Origin: Neurospora tetraspora
Taxonomy: Eukaryota > Ascomycota > Sordariomycetes > Sordariales > Sordariaceae
Assembly: GCF_033439725.1 (NCBI RefSeq)
Contig: NW_026944384.1
Location: 1,054,001-1,118,000 of the forward strand
Reading direction: 5' to 3'
Length of the DNA stretch: 64,000 nucleotides
The number at the start of each line of letters is the position of its first letter. Positions within the stretch are counted from its first letter, which is position 1. A program made the position numbers and the translations under genes. The notes beneath the pieces were generated by a model. It did no database searches and was not told the DNA's origin. It worked only from the letters and a program-made list of their open reading frames with translations. Positions 12,142-22,060 of the stretch are shown here, piece after piece.

Positions 12142-14469
12142 TTATCCCTGAGGGTCGGCTTCGCCGACTCCTTCCTCCTCCAACTCAACTGCTAGACGGT
12201 ACTCTCGAAGCCGTCCCAATCTCAATACCCAACTGAGGAGGCGGTCGGCCTGCTCTCCGTCGTCCAAGTATACAGCCAGTTGCTCTTGGCTGTGCGGCCA
12301 CTCTTCTTCCCTCATTCGTTGGTTGAACGTCCATAGACAGTCGTAAACCAAGTGTGCAAAGGTCTCCTTGCCCGTCCCGCAAGAGCAGTACGGTGTTTCG
12401 ATATCGGGGACCTTCCTTTTAAATAAGAAGGACCGGAGCCCGATTACTTCTGTCCGCGCTTGGATGAGGAGTGAGCTTTTGGCTTTAGAGAGGGGGCGAA
12501 GGTCTTCGCCCTCAGCCTCTCTGCGCCACCTTTTCTTTCTGGAGCCGACCATATGTCTCCTTATCGAAGTCCCGTCGAACTTTGGGTATAGGTCAGCGAT
12601 CGTCAACTGGTAGCGTCGTCCCGCCTTGGAGACTGCCGCCGCTGTCTGCATCTCCCACCTTGCGATCCATTCCCTCCTTGTTGCTTTCTCTAACCACCGC
12701 TCCCTATCTTTGGCCGATGGCTCTTCCTGATACGGCGTGCCCTGCTGCGTATCGTGCGGCGCGTCTTGCGGCGTTGTTTCCTCTGTTAGGTCGGCGGTGG
12801 GCGCCCATCTCTCGGCCCATTGGGCTTTGGCCACTCCGCTTTCCGGTAGGTCTTTGGGAGGGGAAGTCCGTCGTCGGGACCTCTCCTGAATGCAACCGGC
12901 TACCCATGCAGCTGTCCCCCTAACGAACTCTGCTTGGTCCGTCCGAGCAATTCTTTCTTCGAAGGCTCTTACCCGTTTATTTAGGTAAAGGTCGATCGGC
13001 GGGCAGTACGTTTCGGTTTCCAAGTTTCTTATCGGGGTCGCTTTGTATGCCCCCGCCATTACCCTTAGGCATTTGGTCTGATGTTTCGCCAGCTGGGTTG
13101 CAATTCCCCGGGCTTTCCCATATAGCTCCGTCGCTTGATGATATGCCGATGCGCCGTAGGCTATTGCGCTTCGAATCACCTTCGTATAGATCTGCCGGGC
13201 TCGTTCAAAGGAGCAGCCCCATGTCTTTGCCGCTAGCCGTGTTAACGCGAAGGTCTGCGTCGCCATCTTCTTCTTTATGGCCTGAGCGTGGGCCTTAAAG
13301 TTGAGTTTCCTGTCTAACCAAACGCCTAGGAACCTTGCGGATTCTGCCGGTTCTAGGACGGTCTCCCCGATCCGGAGAGTCTCTTCTCGTGGCTTCCTTG
13401 TCCGGGTAAAGTGCATCAACTCCGTCTTGCTCGCTTCGAATTCCATCCCTCGCTCCCTTGCCCATTCGGTACAGACTTCCCAAGCAGCTTGGAGAGTTCT
13501 GCAGTTCTCCTCAGTCGTCTTTGCTACCGCCAGGATATTAGTGTCATCGGCAAACCCGACGGTAATTGCGTTCGGGATGGTTTTTAGCTTGGTATAGAGC
13601 GGCGTAATGAAAAGGAGGAAAAGGATGGGTGAGAGGGGGGATCCTTGTGGCACCACCGACGTAATGTCGTACGGTGGTGATAACTCATCGTCGAAAAACA
13701 GTGAACCCTTCCTCGATGAAAGGAAGCTATAGATCCACCATAGTCGCCACCGCGGAAGACGCATTTCCCATAAGGTATGGAGCAGCCATCGGTGGTTGAC
13801 TCTATCGAACGCGCCTTTGAGGTCAAGGAGCATTAGTGATGTTGTGGCCTGGAGTTTCCACACTGTGTGGACCGCATCGGTAACGACGCGGATAGCGAAC
13901 TCTGTCGAACGCCCTGGTCTATTGCCCATTTGGCCCTCCGGGAGGAGGGCGAAGTTCTCTGCTGCCGACATCAACCGCTTAGCGATTAACGCCTCTAGAA
14001 TCTTCCCCACACTACTTAGGAGTGATATCGGTCGCCATGCCCCGGCCAGTCGCTGCTGGTCGGCTGATTTACCGGGCTTTTTTAGGACAACTACCCGTGC
14101 GTTCTTAAACCTTTGTGGGAAGTACCCGAAGCGGAAACTGGCCGTCGCCAGGACTGCCATCGCTTCCTTAAAGGGGTCCCCACATGCCTTCAGGAACTTG
14201 TTTAAGAGCCAGTCGTCGCCTGGCGCCTTGTTCGGCGCTACCGTAGAGAGGACGCTGTGGATATCTTCTGCTGTGACTAGCTCTGGGATGTCGACTTGTG
14301 GTCGATCGTCGTCTGGTGGCTCTGAAGTCCAGTCGGATAGGTGGTCGGTGGGCACTTCGACCGCTGGGAAGAAGCGCTCGACGAGGATGTCTGCTTTGCC
14401 TAGGTGGTCGCTAACTTCTTCACCATTTTCGTCTCTTTTAAGGGCAGGGAGTTTGGGCGGATCGCCCGT
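12142..14469 (-). CDS. LINE ORF2-type reverse transcriptase, N-terminally truncated
   Basis: Reverse transcriptase for target-primed retrotransposition. The frame is open from the (TA)n junction at 14,469 to the TAA at 12,142-12,144, about 775 codons. Any initiation codon is arbitrary because the true start was lost. The GTG at 14,355 only happens to give a 737-residue reading. Counted from that GTG, the fingers motif NKAPGDD is at 42-48, WRPISLL at 107-113, catalytic LLDLKGAFD at 176-184, PQGSPLSPILF at 236-246 and the active-site FADD at 268-271. A C-terminal zinc-finger-like CxCx8Hx4C is at 657-673, as in many LINE proteins after the RT. A charged Glu/Gln/Arg-rich linker separates them. 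The apurinic endonuclease domain is missing, and no clear RNase H was found. The fungal Tad clade is the best guess. No internal stop or frameshift was seen. Confidence 0.9.
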   Translation of the reverse strand, partial: TGDPPKLPALKRDENGEEVSDHLGKADILVERFFPAVEVPTDHLSDWTSEPPDDDRPQVDIPELVTAEDIHSVLSTVAPNKAPGDDWLLNKFLKACGDPFKEAMAVLATASFRFGYFPQRFKNARVVVLKKPGKSADQQRLAGAWRPISLLSSVGKILEALIAKRLMSAAENFALLPEGQMGNRPGRSTEFAIRVVTDAVHTVWKLQATTSLMLLDLKGAFDRVNHRWLLHTLWEMRLPRWRLWWIYSFLSSRKGSLFFDDELSPPYDITSVVPQGSPLSPILFLLFITPLYTKLKTIPNAITVGFADDTNILAVAKTTEENCRTLQAAWEVCTEWARERGMEFEASKTELMHFTRTRKPREETLRIGETVLEPAESARFLGVWLDRKLNFKAHAQAIKKKMATQTFALTRLAAKTWGCSFERARQIYTKVIRSAIAYGASAYHQATELYGKARGIATQLAKHQTKCLRVMAGAYKATPIRNLETETYCPPIDLYLNKRVRAFEERIARTDQAEFVRGTAAWVAGCIQERSRRRTSPPKDLPESGVAKAQWAERWAPTADLTEETTPQDAPHDTQQGTPYQEEPSAKDRERWLEKATRREWIARWEMQTAAAVSKAGRRYQLTIADLYPKFDGTSIRRHMVGSRKKRWRREAEGEDLRPLSKAKSSLLIQARTEVIGLRSFLFKRKVPDIETPYCSCGTGKETFAHLVYDCLWTFNQRMREEEWPHSQEQLAVYLDDGEQADRLLSWVLRLGRLREYRLAVELEEEGVGEADPQG

Positions 14470-14489
14470 ATATATATATATATATATAT

Positions 14490-15079
14490 TTTCTTAAAAC
14501 AATAATTAATTGGGTTTACTTTATAAATACTTCTTTTTCCCTTTTTGTCTTTATAGAACTTTATTAATCTTTTTAATTAATATTTATATTAATTGTATTA
14601 TAACCTTTATAATAATTAGACTAGAAGTTATAAAGTAAGATTAATATATATAAAGTAACGCTTTTAAATAGGGTATAGTAATTAATTTTAATAAAAAGTA
14701 AATAAAGAAATTAACTTAAAATTACTAATTAAGATTAATATATAAGGTAATTTTAAAATAAAGCAATGTAGTTAAATTTAATAAAATTAAATATTTAATA
14801 TAAATATAAGGTACTAAATAGAATATTCACACTTAAAGTTACTATAAATAGAATAATCCTTTTAAAAAAGTAAAAGAATATATTTAAAATATAAATTAAA
14901 TTAAATAAAAGGTTGTATTATATTTAAAATTACCACTATCCTTTTACAAAAATTATAATATTACTTATAATATTCTATAATAATCCTATAAAATAATTAT
15001 TTAATTCTAAAAGGATAGTTATTCTTTATTAAATTATATTTGATTTTAGTCTAATTTTAATTATTGAAATTAATAACTA
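14490..15079. other. AT-rich spacer, nothing recognised
   Basis: A/T-rich sequence with short near-repeats and no coding signal on either strand. It separates the LINE from the MULE. Confidence 0.5.
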
Positions 15080-15087
15080 AATATAAA

Positions 15088-15200
15088 GAGAAAGTCTTTT
15101 CGCACCGTCGTAAAAGTCTTTAGGTACCGTCGACCTACCCTCTCCCTACCCTTCCCGCCCACGTCCTACCCTTCCCGCTTTCCTGACCAATAAAAATCGG
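15088..15200 (+). repeat. left TIR of the MULE
   Basis: Pairs with 18,770-18,871. Shared blocks are the terminal GAGAAAGTCTTTTCG, CACCGTCG, AAGTCTT.AGG, ACCGTCGACC.ACCCTCTCCC and the more internal CTTCCCGCTTTC with a nearby CCAATxAAAATCGGT. Confidence 0.8.
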
Positions 15201-15599
15201 TGCATCCAAAGCGCGGACCACATTGTTTCTACCTCGCACCGATTCCCCTCGTACCGCGCCCGCCAAGCTCCCAGATTTCAACCCATTACACATTTTGACC
15301 CCTGCACAGGCTACTTTTAGTATTATATTAGTTAATATTATCTAATACTAGCTACCTAATTTAACTTGGCGATTATTTTAATATATACTTTACTGCATTA
15401 CTTCCTCTATTAAATTACTGCCTTATATATTATTTCGTCGTATTTAATTAATTTATTTTAATACCAGTACGTTGTATTACTGAATAAATAAAGCGGTTCT
15501 ATCTAATCAACGGTACGGAATAATACATTATTTATTAATATATTTCCCTAATTAACTATAATACAAATAGCCGATATAGTAACTTAGCCCGCGTACGAC

Positions 15600-18010
15600 C
15601 GTAGCGTAAATAACCTTAGTCCTAATCTAATAACCGACCCTACCCTAATCGAGCCTACCTCTACCTAACCTATAGAAATCGATGACCAGCCTAGTAATTA
15701 AGACGACGACGAGTCTTATAACCCTCCCCGCCCTCGTTACGAATATAGCGACCATACTATTTTCAATACCTAGTACAATACCCTGAATAAATTAATAACG
15801 GCCGTTTAAGCGTAGGCAAGAGAATTTAATTATAATATTATAAAGGGTCGCTCCAATAACTTTTGAAAAGATTATAGTAATTATATAAGATTCGAATTCG
15901 TTTATTCAATTAGTCCTCTACGTAAGGTAAACAACTACTTTCGTTCTATATTAATTGCCAAATAGGGATACTCTTAGTAGTGGTATACTAAAGTACTAAA
16001 GTAAAATAATAGGAGGTAGACGTTCGAACTTCGAGAAGGCTATAAATTTTATAGCTATTTACTTACTAAATAGCTATTAATCTATAGAACGTTGAAGGTA
16101 GAATATAAGGGATTTATAGCTATATATATTAACCGACCCGGTATAACCAATCGCGAGATTATTATAGAGTTGTAGAAGAGGTTCCCTGACTTACGCTTTA
16201 CGTTAAAATAACTTATTAATCTTCGTTACAAATTTAAAAAGGAGGTATACGTTAGGTATAACCCTTTTTAACTCGCTATAAAGCTCTTTAACGATAAGAA
16301 AGCCTACTTTTTAATTAATTAGTAGGATATAAAATAGACTAAACCAACCGCCCTCTTCTAAAATAATCTATAGGGAGAGGAGTACTAGAAGTAATATCTA
16401 TAGGTATAAATGTACGATAATACGTATAAAACGAATAATAAGGGCTTCGCCTTCTTCTAAATTATTAGTATAATAGGGAATGGCTATGCTTTTAACTACG
16501 GTTTTAGGCTAATTAATAACGAATATTAAAAAGGATTTAATTAATTAATAGACTAAATTAATATTCGTCGTAAAGCTATTATGATGGAGGCTGGAAGGCG
16601 ACAACGAAAAGGGCTTGATTGTAGTTGTCTAACGGAAGAGGAGAAACGGAAACCAGGGCAGCCTAAATACCTGGAAGGGAGTGCCGGTAATGGAACGGCC
16701 CAGTGAATGGGCAAAGGCGGTAAATGGGCGGCCCAGGGCACGGACTTCCAACATATTAGCGCTTCTAAACCGCTAATAACTATTATAGATTACAATATAG
16801 TAGTAAGGGCGGCTATTAAACGAATTTATCCCCAAGCTCAATCCTAACTCTATATTTTTCATATTAATACAAACGTAGTATTGAATGTTAAACGAAAGTA
16901 GGATAAAAAGGTAGCCATCTAGGTCAATAATATTCAAGCCGCTGTAAATCCAATACAATTTACAGCGAGAAATATTAATATTAATACAGTGAGCAGCCTA
17001 ACCAATAGCCTAATTAGCTTAATTAACCTAATTTAGTATTATAATGAATTTGGAGTAGTTCGATAAGGAGGATTAAAAAATAATTAACCGTCTTAATCGA
17101 TTAGCGGACGGTACAAACAATCTAGAACCTTTCCCTAATATTATAGAGTATTTATAATCTATACTTTATACTTTCTAAAAGTATATATATTATATGTATA
17201 CTACTAACGATTTTTAATACCGCTTAGAGGAAGCTCTACAACTACTTTTTGTAATAAATGGCAGTTATTACGTACTTAAAAAAGACATATATAGTATTAA
17301 AAGAGGAGTAGGCTACTTGTTATATTAATAAGAGGTTCAATTTTAATTACCGTACTATATCGCTAATTAAATTAGTTAACCGAAATTTGAAGAGCTTTAT
17401 TATTAGTAATAAATTATTCTTAACTATATTAATTCCTATATAATCTATAATATACTAAGTATCCTTCTACGTACAGGTAGCTCCCTAGTCGTCCACGCCG
17501 TCATATAGAACTTCAATCTATTTAACGCTATGAAATATCGAATCGAAAAGGAGATAGAGAAGTAGAAAATATGTATAAAACGTAAATATTTCAATATAAT
17601 ATAGGCTAGCAATACCCCCAAAAATATATATTAATTAGCACTCGATAAAGTGGTACCTTAACGTCGTATTATACTTAGTATTATTCTAACGGAAATTAGA
17701 CCGGACCCCGATAAGTTAGAACCGTATACGGGCAAATTTACCGCACAATTCAATTTACCGTATTCATATAGTCTACTAGAGCGCCTTCTTAACCGATCTC
17801 AAATATTAAAGCTCGATAAATTAAATTTTTACCTACATTAATAGTTATAGAGATCTCTCAATAACGAGGACGAATATTTAAGGTATTAAGACTTCAATAG
17901 GGTAGCGAAGCTTAAAGGTCGCCCTCGTAGCGCTACGCTATTTATACCTAATCTTCGTGCTCCCCGATTGATTGCGCTAATTGATATTTAAGCTCCTCCA
18001 CATTCTACAG
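15600..18010 (+). pseudogene. MULE transposase, many RIP stops
   Basis: Mutator-like transposases cut and paste the element through a DDE catalytic core. The plus-strand reading shows an N-terminal FAR1-like DNA-binding remnant (about 15,790-16,060), then the characteristic core start 'QMYDNTYKTNNKGFAFF' (about 16,408-16,460), which matches the family's (M)DxTYKTN motif with the first catalytic Asp. This is followed by the 'GNGYAFNYGFRLINNEY' block (about 16,478-16,530). The core is interrupted at 16,585 by the 166-bp repeat. Near the C-terminus (about 17,905-17,940) a LKGRPRSAT stretch resembles the basic, GRP-containing tail of these proteins. Stops throughout at former Gln/Trp codons make it non-functional. 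Confidence 0.7.
16585..16750 (-). repeat. 166-bp GC-rich dispersed repeat, copy 1 (inside MULE)
   Basis: Nearly the same 166-bp sequence occurs inverted at 32,932-33,097. The ends read TGGAGG...TCCA here. It has normal CpA/TpG content, unlike the MULE around it. No matching target duplication was found, so the mode of insertion is unknown. A short MITE or solo LTR is possible (TG/CA termini). Confidence 0.75.
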
Positions 18011-18769
18011 CGCTAATTTAACTCCAAACAACGGCATTACAAAGTCCCCGGGGACGGAGACGGCCTTGCCTCTAACCTACCTACGGCCAATAACCTAAGG
18101 TAAACCGTAACCCTATAATCTCAATACAAATAGTACTATCAATCTAGCGAAACGTATCCGTATAGGAGGGCATTAATTTAGAGGTAGAGGATATAGCCGA
18201 CTATTAACTTCTAACTCTATTATAGAAGGGACGAAGCCGTCCGCGAGGCTCTATATAAATTATATAAAGAGGAAGCAATATTATACGAGGAAAGGGTAGA
18301 GGAGAAAGAGGAAGCAACTCTATACGGGGTAGAGGAGGTTATACTATTAGTATTACAAGAAGAGGAGGCACAAGGGGAGGAGGCACGCTAACTAGTACTC
18401 CAACTAGTATATAGGGTGGCCGGCGCAACGCACGTATCGCTGGCATACAAGGCTGATAGATGAGGCTCTAGGAGGCTCGCTAGTAGTCAAACTGGCCGTT
18501 TATACGATAAATATCGCATAGATCAATAATATATAGATTAATATAGATTACATACAATTAATTAATTGAGTGCGATTGAATGAAATGTGCGACCGTGCCG
18601 CTAAGTGCCCTATAAAGTGCGCTGTAAAATGCCCTGTAAAATGACCAATTTGGGTATATATTTGGGCTGGGCACTGGCTATATGACATTTTATGAAAAAA
18701 TGTAATGCCCAGATTTCTGGGCGAAATCTATGAAAGAATACAACTACTAAGTAGAGGGTGGACCGCGGT

Positions 18770-18871
18770 ATGGATGGACCGATTTTGATTGGTCGAGAAA
18801 GCGGGAAGGGTAGGGAGAGGGTGGGTCGACGGTGCCTGAAGACTTTCACGACGGTACGAAAAGACTTTCTC
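18770..18871 (-). repeat. right TIR of the MULE
   Basis: Inverted partner of the left TIR. It ends in CTTTCTC at 18,871 and is followed by the duplication AATATAAA. Confidence 0.8.
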
Positions 18872-18879
18872 AATATAAA

Positions 18880-21400
18880 TTACAGACTAGAATGCATAGT
18901 ATACATAAATTAAACATGTCTATAATTTTCTAATACATGCAACGAATTAAATATAATATTATATATAACTTAGAACCCTACGTTACATTGATTATTCAAC
19001 GTTTCATTTAATAGAAAATAAATACTAGAAGTAAATAATTATTTAAAAAATGTTCTAACTATATTATATATAAAATGTTAGCTATATAAAATAGCCGCTA
19101 TAATCTATATACTAATATTAATACCTTAAAAGGATGTACGCATCTTGGAATTATATAAAACTTTTAATATAAATACTCAATTTTCGTACTTAGAATAAAA
19201 TAGAAATAAAACTGATAATTTAAATAGGAGAATAAAATGAAAATTATATTTATATTATATAACTACTTATAGACCTATATATGAATTGTAATTATATTTA
19301 GCTTATTAATTATTATATAAATGAATATTATGGAAAATCCCTATAGAAAATACCCTATTTTTACTATCCGGTAGGGTTTTATTATATCCGGCGGTTTTGG
19401 CATTAATTCTATAGAATGAAACTGGGGAGTAAATAAGAATTATTAGCTTTACTAACGGGTAATTAATACGCTTTCTTCAATCTTATCGTTTATTACATCG
19501 GTAAAGAACGGAAGTTCGAATATTAATTATTTAATCTTTATTATATAATAAGTACCTATAGTAGTAAAAATATCGTACTAGCTATATTAAATTACTTAAA
19601 TCTATATAAATTATTTATAAAAGATATTAATTAATTTTAATTAAAAAATATATAAGTAAATAATATTTATATAAATTACGTTTTAAAAGGGTTAATTAAC
19701 TTTTTTTTCGAAAAGTATAAAGTTAAAGCGAAAGGACTACAAATCCGCTACTTTAACTATATTTTTAATTTAGCGGCAAAAGTAATAATTCGAAGCGATA
19801 AAAAAGACGCACTACGGTACTTACTAGGATTTTTAAAATTAAACGTTTAAAAAGAAGAAGAAGATTCATTAGTAAAATAGCGTAAATAAAGCTTATTAGG
19901 GAAATTTCATATTATTTATTACTTTATCCGCCGTAATCCTTAATATTATAAAAGGTTCGCCTATTTTATTAATATAAAATTAAAAGTTAAAAAGGAGTAG
20001 GTATAATCGAAAAGGATTGTAATAAAGGTAATAACGTTTGCTAAATACACTTTCTTAATTAAGAGGAAAATTATAAATGCTAAAACTAGTATTATATTTA
20101 ATAACGTAATATAATAGAATTCAAATTATATAATAATTAAAAGAAGGATTAAACTATATAGTACAATTAATATATATTCGCTAGAGATTTATAATTATTA
20201 AAATATTGTTAAATAATTATTAGTAGAAGATAAATTTAATAAAAATAATTAGGCAACTCTTAATTAATCAATGGATATTTTAAAAGATTTCAATTTTCTA
20301 AATAAAATACTTAAAATTAGGGTACTCCTTTTTAGCAAAATATTACTATTATTCTATTAATTTATTATATAATTAAAAAGTAAACGCTTCCAATATTCGA
20401 TTACTCTTACCTTTAATTAATTTATTAGATTAGATATTATACCTATTTATTTAGCGCTAACCGCGACTCCTCCCGCTTTTTAACTTCCCTAATAATTTTA
20501 ACGACTTCAATACGCTATATAATTACTATAGAAACTTCAAGACGATATAATGGAATTATTTAATAATATATAATAACATAATTAGCAAGGCGTAATATTA
20601 ATCGAGCCTACCCTATCCCTAAAGGAAATTATAATTTCCGCGTACCCGTAAAAAGAAGAAGAGGAAGGAAAGCCGCTACTTCCTTTTATTAATAATAATA
20701 CTATATTAATTAATACTAATATCGACTATATAGTTTACAAATTTAATAAGTATAAAGAATTAATAGAAATTATTTTTATTTACCAAGATATTATAAATCT
20801 ATACCTTAATTATTATACTTACTAAATTTTAATTTCCCTAAAGAGTAAACAGATAATATTATCTTTTCTTTTTACTAATTCTAATTAAATAAATATACTT
20901 ACAATTTAATCCTCTAATAAATATTACCGCCTCTTTTAATCCTTCCTTATCCCGCTATATTATATAAAATTAATTAACTTACCGGCATTAATTATTATAT
21001 ACGGCCCGCGCCCGCTCCTTACCCTCTAAAGGAGGATAATAAAATTATATAATGAGTTAACGGCTAATTAAAAAAGGGGATTATAAATATTTTATTATAA
21101 TAAAACGAATATAGGAAAGAATATCCTACTTTATTATATATAATATTCAATATTTTCTCTATTTTAACGGAATTTAATAAATGCAAGCGTACTTTCAATA
21201 TAATTAAATAGATAGTAGAAGTATAATTTAATCTAAATTATAATACTATCAATATACTTTAACGGTTAAAGAATTAGCAAAGGATAGGCCTCTATAATAA
21301 TATTTATATATATTAATATAAGAGGGATAGTCCCTCTCCCCGTAAATTACACATTGAAGATAACGATTTCTCAATATTATAAGAAAAAGTAGGTAAAATA
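18880..21400 (+). other. RIP-decayed sequence with a former reading frame, unrecognised
   Basis: From about 19,680 to 21,150 the plus strand gives a long Lys/Ile/Asn/Leu-rich translation broken mainly by TAA/TAG, so it was probably coding once. I see no RT, integrase, transposase or helicase motif. The stretch from 18,880 to 19,680 is plain AT-rich sequence. Confidence 0.35.
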
Positions 21401-21407
21401 TAGGGGT

Positions 21408-21484
21408 TGTCATGGCATGGCTGGACAGGTGCCCAGAGCACTGGCCACTGGGCAATGGGGTGCCAGGGACAGGGCACCATGACA
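21408..21484. repeat. GC-rich 77-bp island with TGTCATGG...CCATGACA ends
   Basis: Starts TGTCATGG and ends CCATGACA, a perfect 8-bp inverted terminal match, with an interior rich in GCCC/GGGC and CTGG blocks. The start resembles the LTR starts of other elements here (TGTCATGAGG, TGTCATAGGG). No target duplication was seen. It may be the beginning of a longer LTR reaching about 21,683 (a CTTTCACA end, with TATA-like sequence near 21,562), or an independent mini-element. Confidence 0.4.
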
Positions 21485-22050
21485 CATCGGATGGAAGGTT
21501 CATGTCCTTATCGATAGACCGTACGGATTAGGAAGGCGGCGACGACTGGCAGTTCTGACTTATATATTCAGAACCGTAATGCCATCATTTAACTGCTTCC
21601 TTTTCCTCCTTACACTTAATATTACTTTGATTTGTGGCTTCTAGTCTTGCAGTCGAATCTCTCGTAGGATCACGCTTTCACAGGGGTTATATAAGGCGGT
21701 AGCCCAGAATAATGAAATAATCCGTACGTTTGAGGGTTCAAATCTGTAAATTTAAGCCCGATTTCCCTACTTCTGAAGTAAATCTAGTAATTTTGCCTCA
21801 AATCAAATCCAAATCTGACCCCAGATTTGATTTATTTGATTTGTTACGAATCCTGGTTTAAAGTAGACCGCCAAAATTTGAGTTAATAATTGAGATTTAA
21901 CTTGGCGTTTAAAGTAGACCGCCAAAGTTTGAGTTAATGATTGAGATTTAATTTGGCGTTAAAGTAGACCACCAAAATTTAGCGTTGATGATTGAGATAC
22001 TACCCTAGACCTATATAGCAGCTGCGCTTCAGTCCAATTCTTCCGGCGCC
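21485..22050. other. intermediate-GC segment with LTR-like features, unassigned
   Basis: Not strongly RIPed. It contains a TATATATTCAGAACC box near 21,560, a TC-rich tract near 21,598-21,617, a CACGCTTTCACA end near 21,683 and the tandem repeat at 21,858-21,998. A possible reading is an LTR plus leader of an otherwise lost element. No coding sequence was recognised. Confidence 0.35.
21858..21998. repeat. tandem repeat, ~50-bp unit, about 2.8 copies
   Basis: Units start with TTTAAAGTAGACCGCCAAA at 21,858 and 21,908, and with TTAAAGTAGACCACCAAA at 21,959. Each unit continues with a GTTRATRATTGAGAT block and ends in TTGGCG except the last. The units differ by a few substitutions, some of RIP type. 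Confidence 0.85.
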
Positions 22051-22060
22051 CCGGAAGACG
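22037..22060. repeat. short palindrome at the edge of Gypsy fossil F
   Basis: CTTCCGG and CCGGAAG arms separated by about four bases. It lies where the integrase-like sequence of element F stops. Confidence 0.5.

Larger units (their letters stand above)
11905..14489 (-). mobile_element. 5'-truncated non-LTR retrotransposon (LINE, Tad-like), un-RIPed
   Basis: A GC-rich island in an AT-rich region. It has a long RT-containing frame, a 3' UTR (about 12,141 down to 11,905) and an abrupt 5' end at a (TA)n run (14,469-14,489). No endonuclease domain is present, so only the 3' part of the element was copied, which is usual for target-primed reverse transcription. The 3' end on the minus strand reads GGGAATAAGACTACTATCA near 11,905-11,925, followed by AT-rich flank. 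I could not define a convincing target-site duplication. Normal base composition means that it arrived after RIP acted here, or never had a second copy in a RIP-competent nucleus. Confidence 0.85.
15088..18871 (+). mobile_element. MULE DNA transposon (Hop-like), RIP-inactivated
   Basis: A 3.78-kb element bounded by inverted repeats of about 100 bp. The left end begins GAGAAAGTCTTTTCGCACCG. The right end is its complement (CGGTACGAAAAGACTTTCTC) with RIP differences. It is flanked by the 8-bp duplication AATATAAA at 15,080-15,087 and 18,872-18,879. Inside is a decayed MULE-type transposase on the plus strand. A 166-bp GC-rich repeat is inserted at 16,585. The TIRs keep more GC than the body. 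Confidence 0.8.

Noticed and set aside
12368-14497. Several plus-strand and minus-strand frames of 60-233 codons overlapping the LINE
   Set aside because: They lie antisense to, or in other frames of, the clear reverse-transcriptase frame. The GC-rich composition makes stop codons rare in shadow frames.
11878-14507. Inverted ATTGTTTTAA flanks around the LINE as a target duplication or TIR
   Set aside because: A target duplication must be direct, not inverted. The match is short and AT-rich, so chance is likely.
16553-16741. 62-codon minus-strand frame with Pro/Leu-rich product
   Set aside because: Coincides with the 166-bp repeat inserted in the MULE. The repeat occurs again at 32,932-33,097.
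21665-21760. Possible tRNA (GGGTTCAAATC motif)
   Set aside because: The T-stem does not pair and no anticodon arm can be drawn.
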